DNA from: Neocallimastix lanati (nom. inval.) | Taxonomy: Eukaryota > Neocallimastigomycota > Neocallimastigomycetes > Neocallimastigales > Neocallimastigaceae | Direction: 5' to 3' | Assembly: GCA_016946835.1 (NCBI GenBank) | Contig: JACVTC010000035.1 | Coordinates: forward strand, 511,001-575,000 | Length of the DNA: 64,000 nucleotides | In this document: piece after piece, positions 19,684 through 29,060 of the stretch | Position numbering within the stretch: position 1 is the stretch's first letter | Layout of the letters: each line of letters begins with the position of its first letter | Program-made: the position numbers and the translations under genes | Notes under the pieces: generated by a model | Told to the model about the DNA's origin: nothing | Database searches by the model: none | Seen by the model: the letters and a program-made list of their open reading frames with translations, nothing else

Positions 19684-20126
19684 ACATAGACTTGCACATA
19701 TGGGTACCCATCTCCCATATGGCCATACAGTTATTAATTAACTGTAAGGTGATGAGTTATTGGCATACTGTATCAGCTTCGCCGCTCTCAATCGTCGTTA
19801 CACACTGCCCGGAGATGCATTCCTAACGTTCCTACATATATCTCTAATGACCACGAGCATCAGAACGGAACCATTAACTCCTCCCTAGTGGGTGTAATCA
19901 TTGGCGATTGGAAATTTTACAATCATCAAGGTCTATGCTTCAATTCAAAGCGTAGTATCAGGGTTGGGTGAAATAATCATCTGAGGGAAAGCCTTATGGA
20001 CATCACGTGTGGTCTCATGATATCCCAGGATAGAAACCTCATCCGATTATTTGGTGCCATGCCGAGGATTCGAACCCCGCCCTCTACAGTGACCTGTATC
20101 GTCCTAACCGACTGGACCAACATGGC
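19653..20126 (-). mobile_element. tRNA-headed SINE with poly(T) tail
   Basis: Flanked by perfect 14-bp duplications GATTTGCTAATCTA at 19639-19652 and 20127-20140. Read on the minus strand, it starts exactly at a tRNA-like 5' end (GCCATGTTGGTCCAGTCGG), continues with about 370 bp of unrelated body, and ends in about 30 T. The tRNA head ends GCATGGCACCA, including a CCA. A 7-bp acceptor stem (last pair G-U), D arm GTCC/GGAC, A box and B box (GGGTTCGAATCC) are clear; the anticodon arm is distorted. A long T-tail in the RNA sense, not an A-tail, is unusual. It sits at the edge of the element D target. Confidence 0.85.
20052..20126 (-). other. tRNA-like head of the SINE
   Basis: tRNA-like fold with acceptor GCCATGT/GCATGGC, D stem GTCC/GGAC and a T-loop TTCGAAT, followed by ACCA. 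The anticodon stem does not close with a 7-nt loop (TACAG/CTGTA leaves only 4 nt), so it is not called as a functional tRNA gene. It supplies the Pol III internal promoter of the SINE. Confidence 0.7.
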
Positions 20127-20141
20127 GATTTGCTAATCTAA

Positions 20142-20928
20142 TAATACAGAATGAACAAATAATACTAATTGTGCTAGAATAATATAAATTATTCTAACCT
20201 TATAGATTATTCTATTCTATATAATTGGAACTTTCCAATATTCTTCAAATATTACTAAATAGAAATCTTAAGTTAATAAATCACTAATTAACTTATAATT
20301 CCTTTTTGAATTATCGATCCGATTCCATTATAATGTATTAAAAATCTTTAGCCAAGAATATTGTCCTTGCCCACTTAATATATTAATATTATATTTCTTT
20401 TGTATTATGTTATATTGAAAATAATCAAATCTATTTAATTAGTTATTAAAATTTTCGTTATCAATTTAAATTTATTTTTAATTACTAAATTTAACTAAAC
20501 CACAATAAAATATTCTGAATAATCTCTTTATTTTTATTTTATATATATTAGTATTAAACTATTATTAAATAATTAATAATTCAATAATATATAACTACTA
20601 TTTATAACAATAATATTATTAACTAAAATAATAATTCAATTTCAATTTAAATGTTTTATTTATAAAAATAATTAGTAATTAGTTTATTAAAAAAATAGTT
20701 AGGCTTTACAAATTTTAATTTGATAAAAAATATAAATACATGTAATTTTAGTGAAATAAAATATAATCAATAACTTTCTTTTTATTAAATAAATAATTAT
20801 ATTATTATTTTTCTTTTATAAATTTAAATAAATAAATATTGATTTTAAAACAAATTATTTTTTTTTATTGTAATTTTATTATTTGTGTTAATTATTATTA
20901 TATTCCTAAAATTATATGAACCATACCA
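20142..20928 (+). repeat. 5' LTR of element D
   Basis: 787 bp from TAATACAGAATG to GAACCATACCA. Boundaries are set by comparison with the 3' copy and by the CTAA duplication. Confidence 0.92.
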
Positions 20929-20936
20929 TGAAAAAT

Positions 20937-20953
20937 TGGTGGAGATATCGGGG
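20937..20953 (+). promoter_or_regulatory. Primer-binding site of element D
   Basis: TGGTGGAGATATCGGGG, 8 nt inside the LTR, identical to the sites of A and B. Confidence 0.88.
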
Positions 20954-21129
20954 AATATAATAATAAATTAATACATTGGGGATAAAATTATAATATTAAT
21001 AAATAATTTTTCTAATAAAACAAATATTTTTTTAAAAAAGAAAACTATTTTTATATTTTTAACTAATTATTATTAATTGTTAAAAATATTAATTAATATT
21101 AAATTAAACTAATATTCGTGCATAGATTT

Positions 21130-21282
21130 CCGGGTTAAGTTTATCCTACATAGTAATTGGGCTAGTAGGCTCTGGACTGCTATTTTTTATATTGAAAATA
21201 GTAACCGTGGCACACGCGTGGCATGACACCTTTCAAGAGGTAAGCTGCACGTCAGACAGTGTGTACTATCAGATTGCACGAT
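21130..21282 (+). other. Conserved leader block 2 in element D
   Basis: Matches the A/B leader block nearly base for base around AGTTTATCCTACATAGTAAT, TGGCACACGCGTGGCATGAC and CTGCACGTCAGACAGTGTGT. D lacks block 1. The rest of the leader (20954-21439) is AT-rich. Confidence 0.78.
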
Positions 21283-21439
21283 TATTATAATTTAATAAGT
21301 GATTAATAATAATAAATAATTAATAATTTTATTAGTTAAAAGATTTATTTTTTTTAATTTTTTTTTTTATTTTTACTTTTTTATAACAATTTATACATTA
21401 CGAGGTTTAGCATTCTATAGATACAATAAATTTTATTTT

Positions 21440-22357
21440 ATGAGAACATCCAGTACTTCCAGTACTCCAACAGAGAGTACTCCAGAAAGTAAGCTTAGCT
21501 TCAGAGAATTAAAGAAAGAATTAAAAGATTTTGAAAAGCTTACTAAACAAAACCTTGACATCAACTCCTGGGCAAATGAGTTAAAGGCATGGATAAAATA
21601 CCAACATATCAAGGATCCTGAAACTATTTTTACTGCTTGTATATTAACGGCTTCTGGAGAACCAAGAGAAATTATCCAAGAACTAGAAGATGGAAATGAC
21701 CTTACTGAAGATGAAGATTCTGATTTCGATAGCGATAGTGAAGGAGAAGATGATGAAGAAAGTGAATCTACTACCACCTACCCAAGCCTTGATGAAATCA
21801 TAAATCATCTGAAGACTTTCTATGGACTTAAAGAAGATCAAACCAACTTGTTACGAGAATTGCGTTCCATGAAAATAAAGAAGAACGAGAAAGTTAAAGA
21901 TTTTAATGTCCGTTATAGATCTTTGTACCATAAATTGGATAAAAAGAGAAGAAGAAAAATTAGTGTTTTAGATTATGCAGATTCCTTAACCAATAATCCT
22001 GACGCATGGAGAAAGGTTATGCTTAAAGACAATATTTCTATTACCAAAGCATTCGCTATAGCTGAAAAAGTTGATCGTTTATCTATTAAAAATAGTACTG
22101 AATATTATGATAAGACTCGTTATAATCTCCTTAACTCTAAAAGTAATTTTAATAAGAACATTTCAAATGATTTTAACAAACCAAAAACCCACAAAAATGT
22201 ATCTATAGAAAATCTCACTAACAAGATGAAAGAAATGAAAATTAGTACTTGCTGGTTTTGTAGCAATGAAGGACATACCAAACGAAACTGTCCTAAATTA
22301 AATTCTATATTGGAAAATAACCGCAAGAAGTTTTATGAAAATTATTTAAACCACTAA
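21440..22357 (+). CDS. gag: Gag of element D
   Basis: 305 aa, ATG at 21440 after an AT-rich leader. Helical capsid part (SFRELKKELKDFEKLTKQ, ELKAWIKYQHIKDPETIF), acidic linker (DLTEDEDSDFDSDSEGEDDE), second helical part (FYGLKEDQTNLLRELRSM, VRYRSLYHKLDKKRRRKI), N/K-rich spacer and a CCHC knuckle CWFCSNEGHTKRNC near residues 271-284. It is clearly homologous to the A/B gags. The gene ends TAT TTA AAC CAC TAA, the frameshift site into pol. ORFs on the opposite strand within it are shadows. Confidence 0.95.
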   Translation: MRTSSTSSTPTESTPESKLSFRELKKELKDFEKLTKQNLDINSWANELKAWIKYQHIKDPETIFTACILTASGEPREIIQELEDGNDLTEDEDSDFDSDSEGEDDEESESTTTYPSLDEIINHLKTFYGLKEDQTNLLRELRSMKIKKNEKVKDFNVRYRSLYHKLDKKRRRKISVLDYADSLTNNPDAWRKVMLKDNISITKAFAIAEKVDRLSIKNSTEYYDKTRYNLLNSKSNFNKNISNDFNKPKTHKNVSIENLTNKMKEMKISTCWFCSNEGHTKRNCPKLNSILENNRKKFYENYLNH

Positions 22358-22377
22358 AAGGGAGTAGAAGCACTCCC
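22345..22377 (+). promoter_or_regulatory. -1 ribosomal frameshift signal, element D
   Basis: Slippery T TTA AAC at 22345-22351 in gag frame; stop at 22355-22357. Spacer 22352-22359 (8 nt), stem GGGAG 22360-22364 with CTCCC 22373-22377, loop TAGAAGCA. Loop GAAGCA (22367-22372) can pair with TGCTTC at 22392-22397. The pol frame is closed by TGA at 22336-22338 just upstream, so Pol must be entered here. Confidence 0.86.
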
Positions 22378-25300
22378 ATCGTCAAAAAAATTGCTTCAGT
22401 CTGCCATCGTCCCAAAACAGTTGACTTAAAAGAAGATGATGATTATGAAGAAATTGCTGATTTCCAAGAAGGTACTACTACGGATTATTACGAAGATTTT
22501 GATGATGAGTCGGATGGTTCCAAAGAATTGGATTACTTAGTAAACGTTATAAAGAGAAAGGCAAATCCTAAAGATGAAGAGACTAGTGACCAAAGAGGAA
22601 AGAGGGTTCACCGTAGTCTAAGAGATGATCCTAAGCCAATAGTTACTCCAGGTTTACGAAAACAAAAAGAAAATCAATTAAGGGGAACATCGCGACCAGT
22701 CAAAAAGCCAACAACTCAATTACATCCTTCGATTATGGCTCAACCCAGAATAGAGAAAGAAAAGAGGATTGAGAAAGAGCTAAGAGATAAGGAAAGAGCT
22801 AGTACTAGTACTTCTGTGGAAAATAATAAAAATAGTATTGTTAATATTATTAATGAAGAAACTTCTCAGGAAGGAAATAATTCTAAACAAACTTTAAATA
22901 AATTAATTCAAGAAAAATCATCAGAAAAGTCAACTGAAATTATGCCAACTAGAATTCCAAAAAGAATACAAATGCAAACTGATTGTGATAGTTATGACGT
23001 GATCAAAGATTTAAACTCCAGTAATTGCAATATTACATTTGGACAATTATTGGACGTTGCTCCAAAGATACGGTCTCAAGTATCACAAGGACTTAAATTA
23101 GAAAAGAATAATACTAAAATTTCAGGTGCAGTGGATAATATGTGTGCTACTACAATAATAACGAACAATATAGATCATACATATAAAAGTAAACATCATG
23201 AACCACAAGAAGATGATATTGCTATGGTTGATGTAATAGTAGATGGAGTTCGTGGTAAGGCTTTAATAGATTCATGTAGCAACTTAAGTATTATCACAAA
23301 GCAATTTTTAGATAAATTACCTTATCAGTATGAACCTATAGGAGTTAGTGCAGGACGAATACGTTTAGCAACGATGAATGATGATTACTCAGAAGATGTG
23401 TTAATCAAAGTTCCCGTAAAAATTAATGAACTAGAACTACTTGTTACGTGTAGAATTATAGACAAGGAGGATCCATTCTATGATATATTAATCAACCTCA
23501 AAACTCAAATTGATAACCAGTTATTTATACATCCAATTAGATATAGTCTTTGTCGATTTAATGATCAAGGTTTAATTGAAGAAATTGCACCTATTAATAA
23601 TGAATATGATGACGAAGAAAAATTATTATGTGTAATCAAGGCATTGAATCACCAAGAAGCTAAGCAACAATTGAAAACGATTGAAGGATTACCACCAATA
23701 AAATATATATATGACACAGTTTTTCAAAGTACAATTAATTCAAATTATAGAGAAGCCATTACTAAATTACTTGAAGAATATATTGATATAATTGCAACTT
23801 CTTCTGAAGAATTAACACCTTCAGATTTATCACCACACAAAATTATTCTTAAGGAAGGAGTTAAACCTATTAAACAAAAATTTTATCGACTTAGTAAATT
23901 AAAAACAGATATCTTAAAAGAAGAATTAACCAAACTCATATATAAACGATTAATTGAACCTTCATGTTCAGAATGGTCATCACCAGTAGTACTTGTGCCT
24001 AAAAAGAACGGTAAATGGCGCCTGTGTATTGACTATAGGAAAGTAAATGAAGCAACTAAGAAGGATTCTTATTCTTTACCAAATATTGAGGAAATTTTTG
24101 ATAGCTTAGATGGAGCAAAAATCTTCTCAACATTAGATCTTTATTCCGGTTATCATCAAATATTAATGGATGATGATAGTGTTGAAATCACTACCTTTAC
24201 AACTAAGTTCGGAAACTACCAATTCAAGGTAATGCCCTTCGGTTTAACAGGTGCTCCAGCTACATTCCAAAGAGAAATGAACCGTATACTATTTCCCTTA
24301 ATAGGAAAATGCGTCTATAACTTTATAGATGATATTTTAATCTACTCAAGAACTGAAGAAGAACACCTAGAACATCTTAAACAAGTCTTAGAAATATTCA
24401 AGGAACATAAGTTAAAAATCAATATCGAAAAGTGTTCTTTCATGCAAACTGAAGTAGAAGTACTTGGACATAAAGTATCCTCAGAAGGTTTAAGTCCATT
24501 GGAAAACAAAGTTGAAGCTATTAAAGAATGGAAGGCTCCCTCTAACATTCATGAACTTCGATCATTTTTAGGAGCCATTGGATATTATAGAAATTTTATT
24601 AAGGACTTTGCAAAAGTTACTGCTCCTCTCTGCACTCTATTAAGAAAAGGTATTAAGTTTGAATGGAAAAAGGAACAAGAAGAAAGTTTTAAAATTCTTA
24701 AGGAAAGATTAATCAATGCCCCAATATTAAGATTTCCTAGATTTGATAGAGAATTTATTATAAGAACAGATGCTTCCTATGATGGAATAGGCGGTGTGCT
24801 TTTACAAAAGGATGATGAAACTGGAAAGGAGCATCCGGTTCATTATATTAGTAGAAGTTTATCTAAATCGGAAAAGAATTATGGAATTACGGATCTAGAA
24901 GGTGCTGCTCTAATTTACTGTATTAATAAATTAAAATCTTATATTATGGGAAATCCTAAGCAAACTATAGTATATACAGATCATAGACCATTAATCGGAT
25001 TACTTAAAAGTAAGGAACCACAAAATTCTCGTCATACTAGATGGTGTTTGACTGTCAGTATGTTAGGAATTGATTTACGATATGAAACTGGAAAGAATAA
25101 TGTTGTAGCAGATGCTTTATCAAGAATGAAAAATGAAAAAGAAAAAGTTGTCTTAACAACACAAATTATCAAGGAACAAGATGAAAACCTGCTTTCAAGA
25201 ACCATTAAGGAATTTATTGAAGAAAAATTTACGACAATTGATGGTGTGGACTACTTTGTTGATGGCAATAATTATAGAAAATTAGTTACAGATACAAAAG

Positions 25301-26346
25301 AAAAACTTCAATTAATTTTTCAAGCACACAGTATAGGACACGAAGGCTATTACAAGACATACCAACGTTTGAAAAAGAGCTACTATTGGAACAATATGGT
25401 TAATGACATTAAGCGAATTATAGGTAAATGTGAAAAATGTCAATTAAATAAATCTCAACCATACCCTGAACAAACGGAAGATAAACCAACTGAAGTGGAA
25501 GGACCATTTACACACTTAGGATTGGACATTATAGGACCTCTAAATAAAACCAGAAATAATAATCAATATATAATCGTTGTGGTTGATTATTTTACTAAAT
25601 GGGTTGAGGCAGAGCCCACTGAAAATGTTACTTCTCAGGATGTGATAAAATTTTTAATTAATGTATTTGCTCGACACGGTGTACCTCAAATTATCACTAC
25701 TGATAATGGAACACAATTTACATCAGATATGACAAAAATCTTCCTTGATTTATATGATGTATATGTTAAATTTATCACTCCATATCATCCTGAAAGCAAT
25801 GGTTTAGTTGAGAATCGTAATAAAGAAATTGGAAAATTATTACGATTACTAGGAAAACAACACAAAGAGTGGGATGAAATTTTACCATCTGCACTTTGGG
25901 CTTTAAGAACTACTAAAAACTCAATTACCAACCATTCAAGCTTTGAATTAGTTTATGGAAGGGAGGACCAACAACCTTTTGACATTGCTGCCAGACCAAC
26001 TAAGGGTATAAATAAGTCTTCTGACGAAATTCTACTGGAAAAATTTGTATCACACTACCAATGGGTAATGGAGGCCGCATCTAATATCAAAAATGCTTCG
26101 AAGTATTGGGCTACTAGGAGAGAAGAAAAGACCAGTATGAATCAAGCTAAAAGAATAAAACCAGGTGATTTAGTACTAGTAAGAAACTTTAATCGAACTA
26201 AATTAGAACCTTACTTTGTTGGACCTATGAAAGTGGTAAAGAAACAATTCAATACAGTCACTTTAGCTGATCCTGCTACTAATATACAAATGAATCGTAA
26301 TGTTCATTTGAAAAATATTGTCAAGTTTAACTCAGCTTCTACCTAG
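22351..26346 (+). CDS. pol: Pol polyprotein of element D (PR-RT-RNase H-integrase)
   Basis: Continuous -1 frame from the slippery site to 26346; a TTG at 22528 is only an ORF-caller start. The N-terminal part is charged. The protease-like motif is ALIDSCSNLSIITKQF (DSC). RT: IEPSCSEWSSPVVLVPKKNG, WRLCIDYRKVNEATKKD, STLDLYSGYHQ, MPFGLTGAPATFQ, FIDDILIYSR. RNase H: IRTDASYDGIGGVLLQ and YTDHRPLIGLL. Integrase: HSIGHEG...CEKCQLN finger, then LGLDIIGPL, TTDNGTQFTS and ESNGLVENRNKEIGK (DDE), ending with the GPM-type motif PYFVGPMKVVKKQF. No chromodomain. It is co-linear with element B Pol and clearly the same lineage but a distinct family. No inactivating change seen. Confidence 0.96.
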   Translation, partial: PLKGSRSTPIVKKIASVCHRPKTVDLKEDDDYEEIADFQEGTTTDYYEDFDDESDGSKELDYLVNVIKRKANPKDEETSDQRGKRVHRSLRDDPKPIVTPGLRKQKENQLRGTSRPVKKPTTQLHPSIMAQPRIEKEKRIEKELRDKERASTSTSVENNKNSIVNIINEETSQEGNNSKQTLNKLIQEKSSEKSTEIMPTRIPKRIQMQTDCDSYDVIKDLNSSNCNITFGQLLDVAPKIRSQVSQGLKLEKNNTKISGAVDNMCATTIITNNIDHTYKSKHHEPQEDDIAMVDVIVDGVRGKALIDSCSNLSIITKQFLDKLPYQYEPIGVSAGRIRLATMNDDYSEDVLIKVPVKINELELLVTCRIIDKEDPFYDILINLKTQIDNQLFIHPIRYSLCRFNDQGLIEEIAPINNEYDDEEKLLCVIKALNHQEAKQQLKTIEGLPPIKYIYDTVFQSTINSNYREAITKLLEEYIDIIATSSEELTPSDLSPHKIILKEGVKPIKQKFYRLSKLKTDILKEELTKLIYKRLIEPSCSEWSSPVVLVPKKNGKWRLCIDYRKVNEATKKDSYSLPNIEEIFDSLDGAKIFSTLDLYSGYHQILMDDDSVEITTFTTKFGNYQFKVMPFGLTGAPATFQREMNRILFPLIGKCVYNFIDDILIYSRTEEEHLEHLKQVLEIFKEHKLKINIEKCSFMQTEVEVLGHKVSSEGLSPLENKVEAIKEWKAPSNIHELRSFLGAIGYYRNFIKDFAKVTAPLCTLLRKGIKFEWKKEQEESFKILKERLINAPILRFPRFDREFIIRTDASYDGIGGVLLQKDDETGKEHPVHYISRSLSKSEKNYGITDLEGAALIYCINKLKSYIMGNPKQTIVYTDHRPLIGLLKSKEPQNSRHTRWCLTVSMLGIDLRYETGKNNVVADALSRMKNEKEKVVLTTQIIKEQDENLLSRTIKEFIEEKFTTIDGVDYFVDGNNYRKLVTDTKEKLQLIFQAHSIGHEGYYKTYQRLKKSYYWNNMVNDIKRIIGKCEKCQLNKSQPYPEQTEDKPTEVEGPFTHLGLDIIGPLNKTRNNNQYIIVVVDYFTKWVEAEPTENVTSQDVIKFLINVFARHGVPQIITTDNGTQFTSDMTKIFLDLYDVYVKFITPYHPESNGLVENRNKEIGKLLRLLGKQHKEWDEILPSALWALRTTKNSITNHSSFELVYGREDQQPFDIAARPTKGINKSSDEILLEKFVSHYQWVMEAASNIKNASKYWATRREEKTSMNQAKRIKPGDLVLVRNFNRTKLEPYFVGPMKVVKKQFNTVTLADPATNIQMNRNVHLKNIVKFNSAST

Positions 26347-26359
26347 CTTGAGTCTTAGC

Positions 26360-26369
26360 GGGGGCATCT
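26360..26369 (+). promoter_or_regulatory. Polypurine tract of element D
   Basis: GGGGGCATCT immediately before the 3' LTR; same as in element B. Confidence 0.75.
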
Positions 26370-27156
26370 TAATACAGAATGAACAAATAATACTAATTGT
26401 GCTAGAATAATATAAATTATTCTAACCTTATAGATTATTCTATTCTATATAATTGGAACTTTCCAATATTCTTCAAATATTACTAAATAGAAATCTTAAG
26501 TTAATAAATCACTAATTAACTTATAATTCCTTTTTGAATTATCGATCCGATTCCATTATAATGTATTAAAAATCTTTAGCCAAGAATATTGTCCTTGCCC
26601 ACTTAATATATTAATATTATATTTCTTTTGTATTATGTTATATTGAAAATAATCAAATCTATTTAATTAGTTATTAAAATTTTCGTTATCAATTTAAATT
26701 TATTTTTAATTACTAAATTTAACTAAACCACAATAAAATATTCTGTATAATCTCTTTATTTTTATTTTATATATATTAGTATTAAACTATTATTAAATAA
26801 TTAATAATTCAATAATATATAACTACTATTTATAACAATAATATTATTAACTAAAATAATAATTCAATTTCAATTTAAATGTTTTATTTATAAAAATAAT
26901 TAGTAATTAGTTTATTAAAAAAATAGTTAGGCTTTACAAATTTTAATTTGATAAAAAATATAAATACATGTAATTTTAGTGAAATAAAATATAATCAATA
27001 ACTTTCTTTTTATTAAATAAATAATTATATTATTATTTTTCTTTTATAAATTTAAATAAATAAATATTGATTTTAAAACAAATTATTTTTTTTTATTGTA
27101 ATTTTATTATTTGTGTTAATTATTATTATATTCCTAAAATTATATGAACCATACCA
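26370..27156 (+). repeat. 3' LTR of element D
   Basis: 787 bp, near-identical to 20142-20928. It is followed by CTAA, the second copy of the target duplication. Only 50 bp separate this element from the TSD of element E. Confidence 0.92.
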
Positions 27157-27211
27157 CTAAACTATAAATATTCAATGTAAAATATTTAATAATTTGAATA
27201 CGTATTTAAAT

Positions 27212-27946
27212 TGTCGAAATTACAACTGAATTAAATTTCAATTTCAATTAATTTCAATTAAAATTATTAAAAACAAAATAATTAATAAAAATTTATAATT
27301 CATTAATTATTCTTTAAATTTTATTTATTTTATAATATTATAAGTTATTTGATCATCTTAGGACCAGCTTAGGCCTACTGATTCTAATGATATCATATTA
27401 AACTTAAATATTATTAATAAATAAAATATTTATTAACATGAATCATTTGGTCATGTCATCCTTGATTCATAAATTAATGTTTATGTATTAATTTATGTTA
27501 TATTGATTTAATTAATTATTAATTATTAATTACTATATTAAATATTTAAATTTAATATTATATTATATATATTAGCTAATATATTAGATTAAAAAATATA
27601 ATTTATTTATATTAAACATATTCTTATACTAAATATTATTATTATCAACTTTATATTATTATTATCAATATTCTCAAACCTACAAAGTATAAAAAGAAAA
27701 TTCAAATTTATCTTTTTGTCCTTTGTAAGGTTATAGTTAACCTATTATAATATAACTATATATTTTTATTAATAAATAAAAATTTTTATCATATCAAACC
27801 AATTATTAGTTTTAATTAAGTGTTAAATTAACAAATTTAACTTTATAACTCTTTTATTTTAGTAATTTACTTATATCTATATAGTTATATTATATAGATA
27901 TATCAACCTGATTCCTCGTTAAATTCAACCTGTTTACTTTTTAACA
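27212..27946 (+). repeat. 5' LTR of element E
   Basis: 735 bp, TG...CA. TATA box TATAAAAA at 27688-27695. The R-region candidate GTAAGGTTAT lies at 27725-27734, 37 nt downstream of the TATA box. Confidence 0.94.
27725..27734 (+). promoter_or_regulatory. Putative self-primer of element E
   Basis: GTAAGGTTAT is the reverse complement of ATAACCTTAC, the first 10 bases after the 5' LTR (27947-27956). Its distance from the TATA box (37 nt) fits a transcript 5' end. Same arrangement as in element C. Confidence 0.58.
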
Positions 27947-27956
27947 ATAACCTTAC
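27947..27956 (+). promoter_or_regulatory. Putative self-priming site of element E
   Basis: ATAACCTTAC directly abuts the LTR. No TGG-type tRNA site is found before gag, which starts only 34 nt downstream of the LTR. Confidence 0.58.
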
Positions 27957-27980
27957 CTTAGAAAAGAGAATCACCTTGAT

Positions 27981-29060
27981 ATGTCCCTTTATAATAACGT
28001 GTGGGCAAACTCCTATCCTGACTTTGCTCCTATGTCGGAAGTAAATAAGCTAAGAACAGACGCTCAGATTACTGTCTCTGAACTGGCAAAAGATGCAGAA
28101 GTTACATTCTTATCAAGAGAAGATTTTAATAAATATAATGAAGATCTTCAAAAGAAACTTTTTACTTTAAATAGGGATAACAAGAATATCATAAAACAAC
28201 TTTCTTCTATTACCAGCATTTTAAATCAGAAATTCGATTTTATTCCTAATGTTAATGCTTCTCAAAATCAAGATGATAACGCTTCTATATCAACAAGAAG
28301 AGAGGCAGACAATGATGTAATAATGAGGAATACTATTCCCAATACACTTCAAGAAGTCCCAGAACCTGGATTTTTCACTGGGGATACTAAGGAAACCGAT
28401 CTCTTTTGTCAGCTCTGTGAAGATACTTTTAAGACTTATCCTAACTGTGAATCTACTATGGATGTAAAAATTAATTATGTTAAGTCACGCTTAAGAGATG
28501 GTGCTCGTAATTGGTATTATGCCAAATATAAAGATAGAAGTCCAGCAACATTAGAAGAATTGATTAAAGAATTAAGGAAAGCTTTTAATAATGTTGCCAG
28601 TAAGAAATTAGCCATGATCCAACTCGCAAAAATTTCTCACACATTTGGGAAAATTAATGATTATATTGATGAATTTCGAACCCTTACAACATGTTTGAAT
28701 TGGAATGAAGAAGCTTTAGTTTTATTCTTTTATAATGGATTGCACCCAAGGTTCCAGGAAGAAATAGAAAAAATGGATGAATTTCCTTCTGATCTTAGTA
28801 CTATTTATACTAGATGTATTCTTTACGAAAATTCCTTGAAATCTAAAGGTCAATTAAAATCTAATGGTAATAAAAATTTAAAGAAAAAGCCTTCTAATGT
28901 CCACAATAACAACAACAACAATAATAATAAATATAATAATAATAACAATTATAACAAATATTATAATAATAATTATAATAAAGTCCATAATAATAATAAC
29001 TTTAATAAAATTAATAATAACAGTAATAATAGTACAAATAATAATAATTCAAAAAACTAA
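27981..29060 (+). CDS. gag: Gag of element E
   Basis: 359 aa, ATG at 27981. The N-terminal region (residues 1-100) is helical. The capsid domain, about 125-290, is typical of chromovirus Gag (EPGFFTGDTKETDLFCQLCE, RDGARNWYYAKYKD, IDEFRTLTTCLNWNEEAL). From about 300 on, the protein is almost pure N/K/Y (poly-Asn runs), encoded by AAT/AAC triplet repeats. Unlike the gags of A-D it has no CCHC zinc knuckle; the basic, Asn-rich tail may take over RNA binding (inference). The last codons TCA AAA AAC TAA form the frameshift site into pro. Confidence 0.93.
   Translation: MSLYNNVWANSYPDFAPMSEVNKLRTDAQITVSELAKDAEVTFLSREDFNKYNEDLQKKLFTLNRDNKNIIKQLSSITSILNQKFDFIPNVNASQNQDDNASISTRREADNDVIMRNTIPNTLQEVPEPGFFTGDTKETDLFCQLCEDTFKTYPNCESTMDVKINYVKSRLRDGARNWYYAKYKDRSPATLEELIKELRKAFNNVASKKLAMIQLAKISHTFGKINDYIDEFRTLTTCLNWNEEALVLFFYNGLHPRFQEEIEKMDEFPSDLSTIYTRCILYENSLKSKGQLKSNGNKNLKKKPSNVHNNNNNNNNKYNNNNNYNKYYNNNYNKVHNNNNFNKINNNSNNSTNNNNSKN

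Larger units (their letters stand above)
20142..27156 (+). mobile_element. Complete Ty3/gypsy element D
   Basis: 7.0 kb: LTRs 20142-20928 and 26370-27156 (both 787 bp; one substitution noticed, 20514/26742 region), 4-bp target duplication CTAA (20138-20141 and 27157-27160), PBS, leader block 2, gag, frameshift site, pol, PPT. All ORFs are open, so it looks recent and potentially autonomous. It is related to A/B in protein, PBS, PPT and frameshift signal. Its LTR starts TA (TAATACAG) and not TG. Confidence 0.95.

Noticed and set aside
20052-20126. Functional tRNA gene
   Set aside because: The anticodon stem does not form with a 7-nt loop, CCA is encoded, and it sits at the end of a unit with target duplications. 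It is a SINE head.
24342-24548. Minus-strand ORFs within D and E (also 21433-21777, 22120-22326, 31180-31389)
   Set aside because: Shadow frames of strongly supported gag and pol genes.
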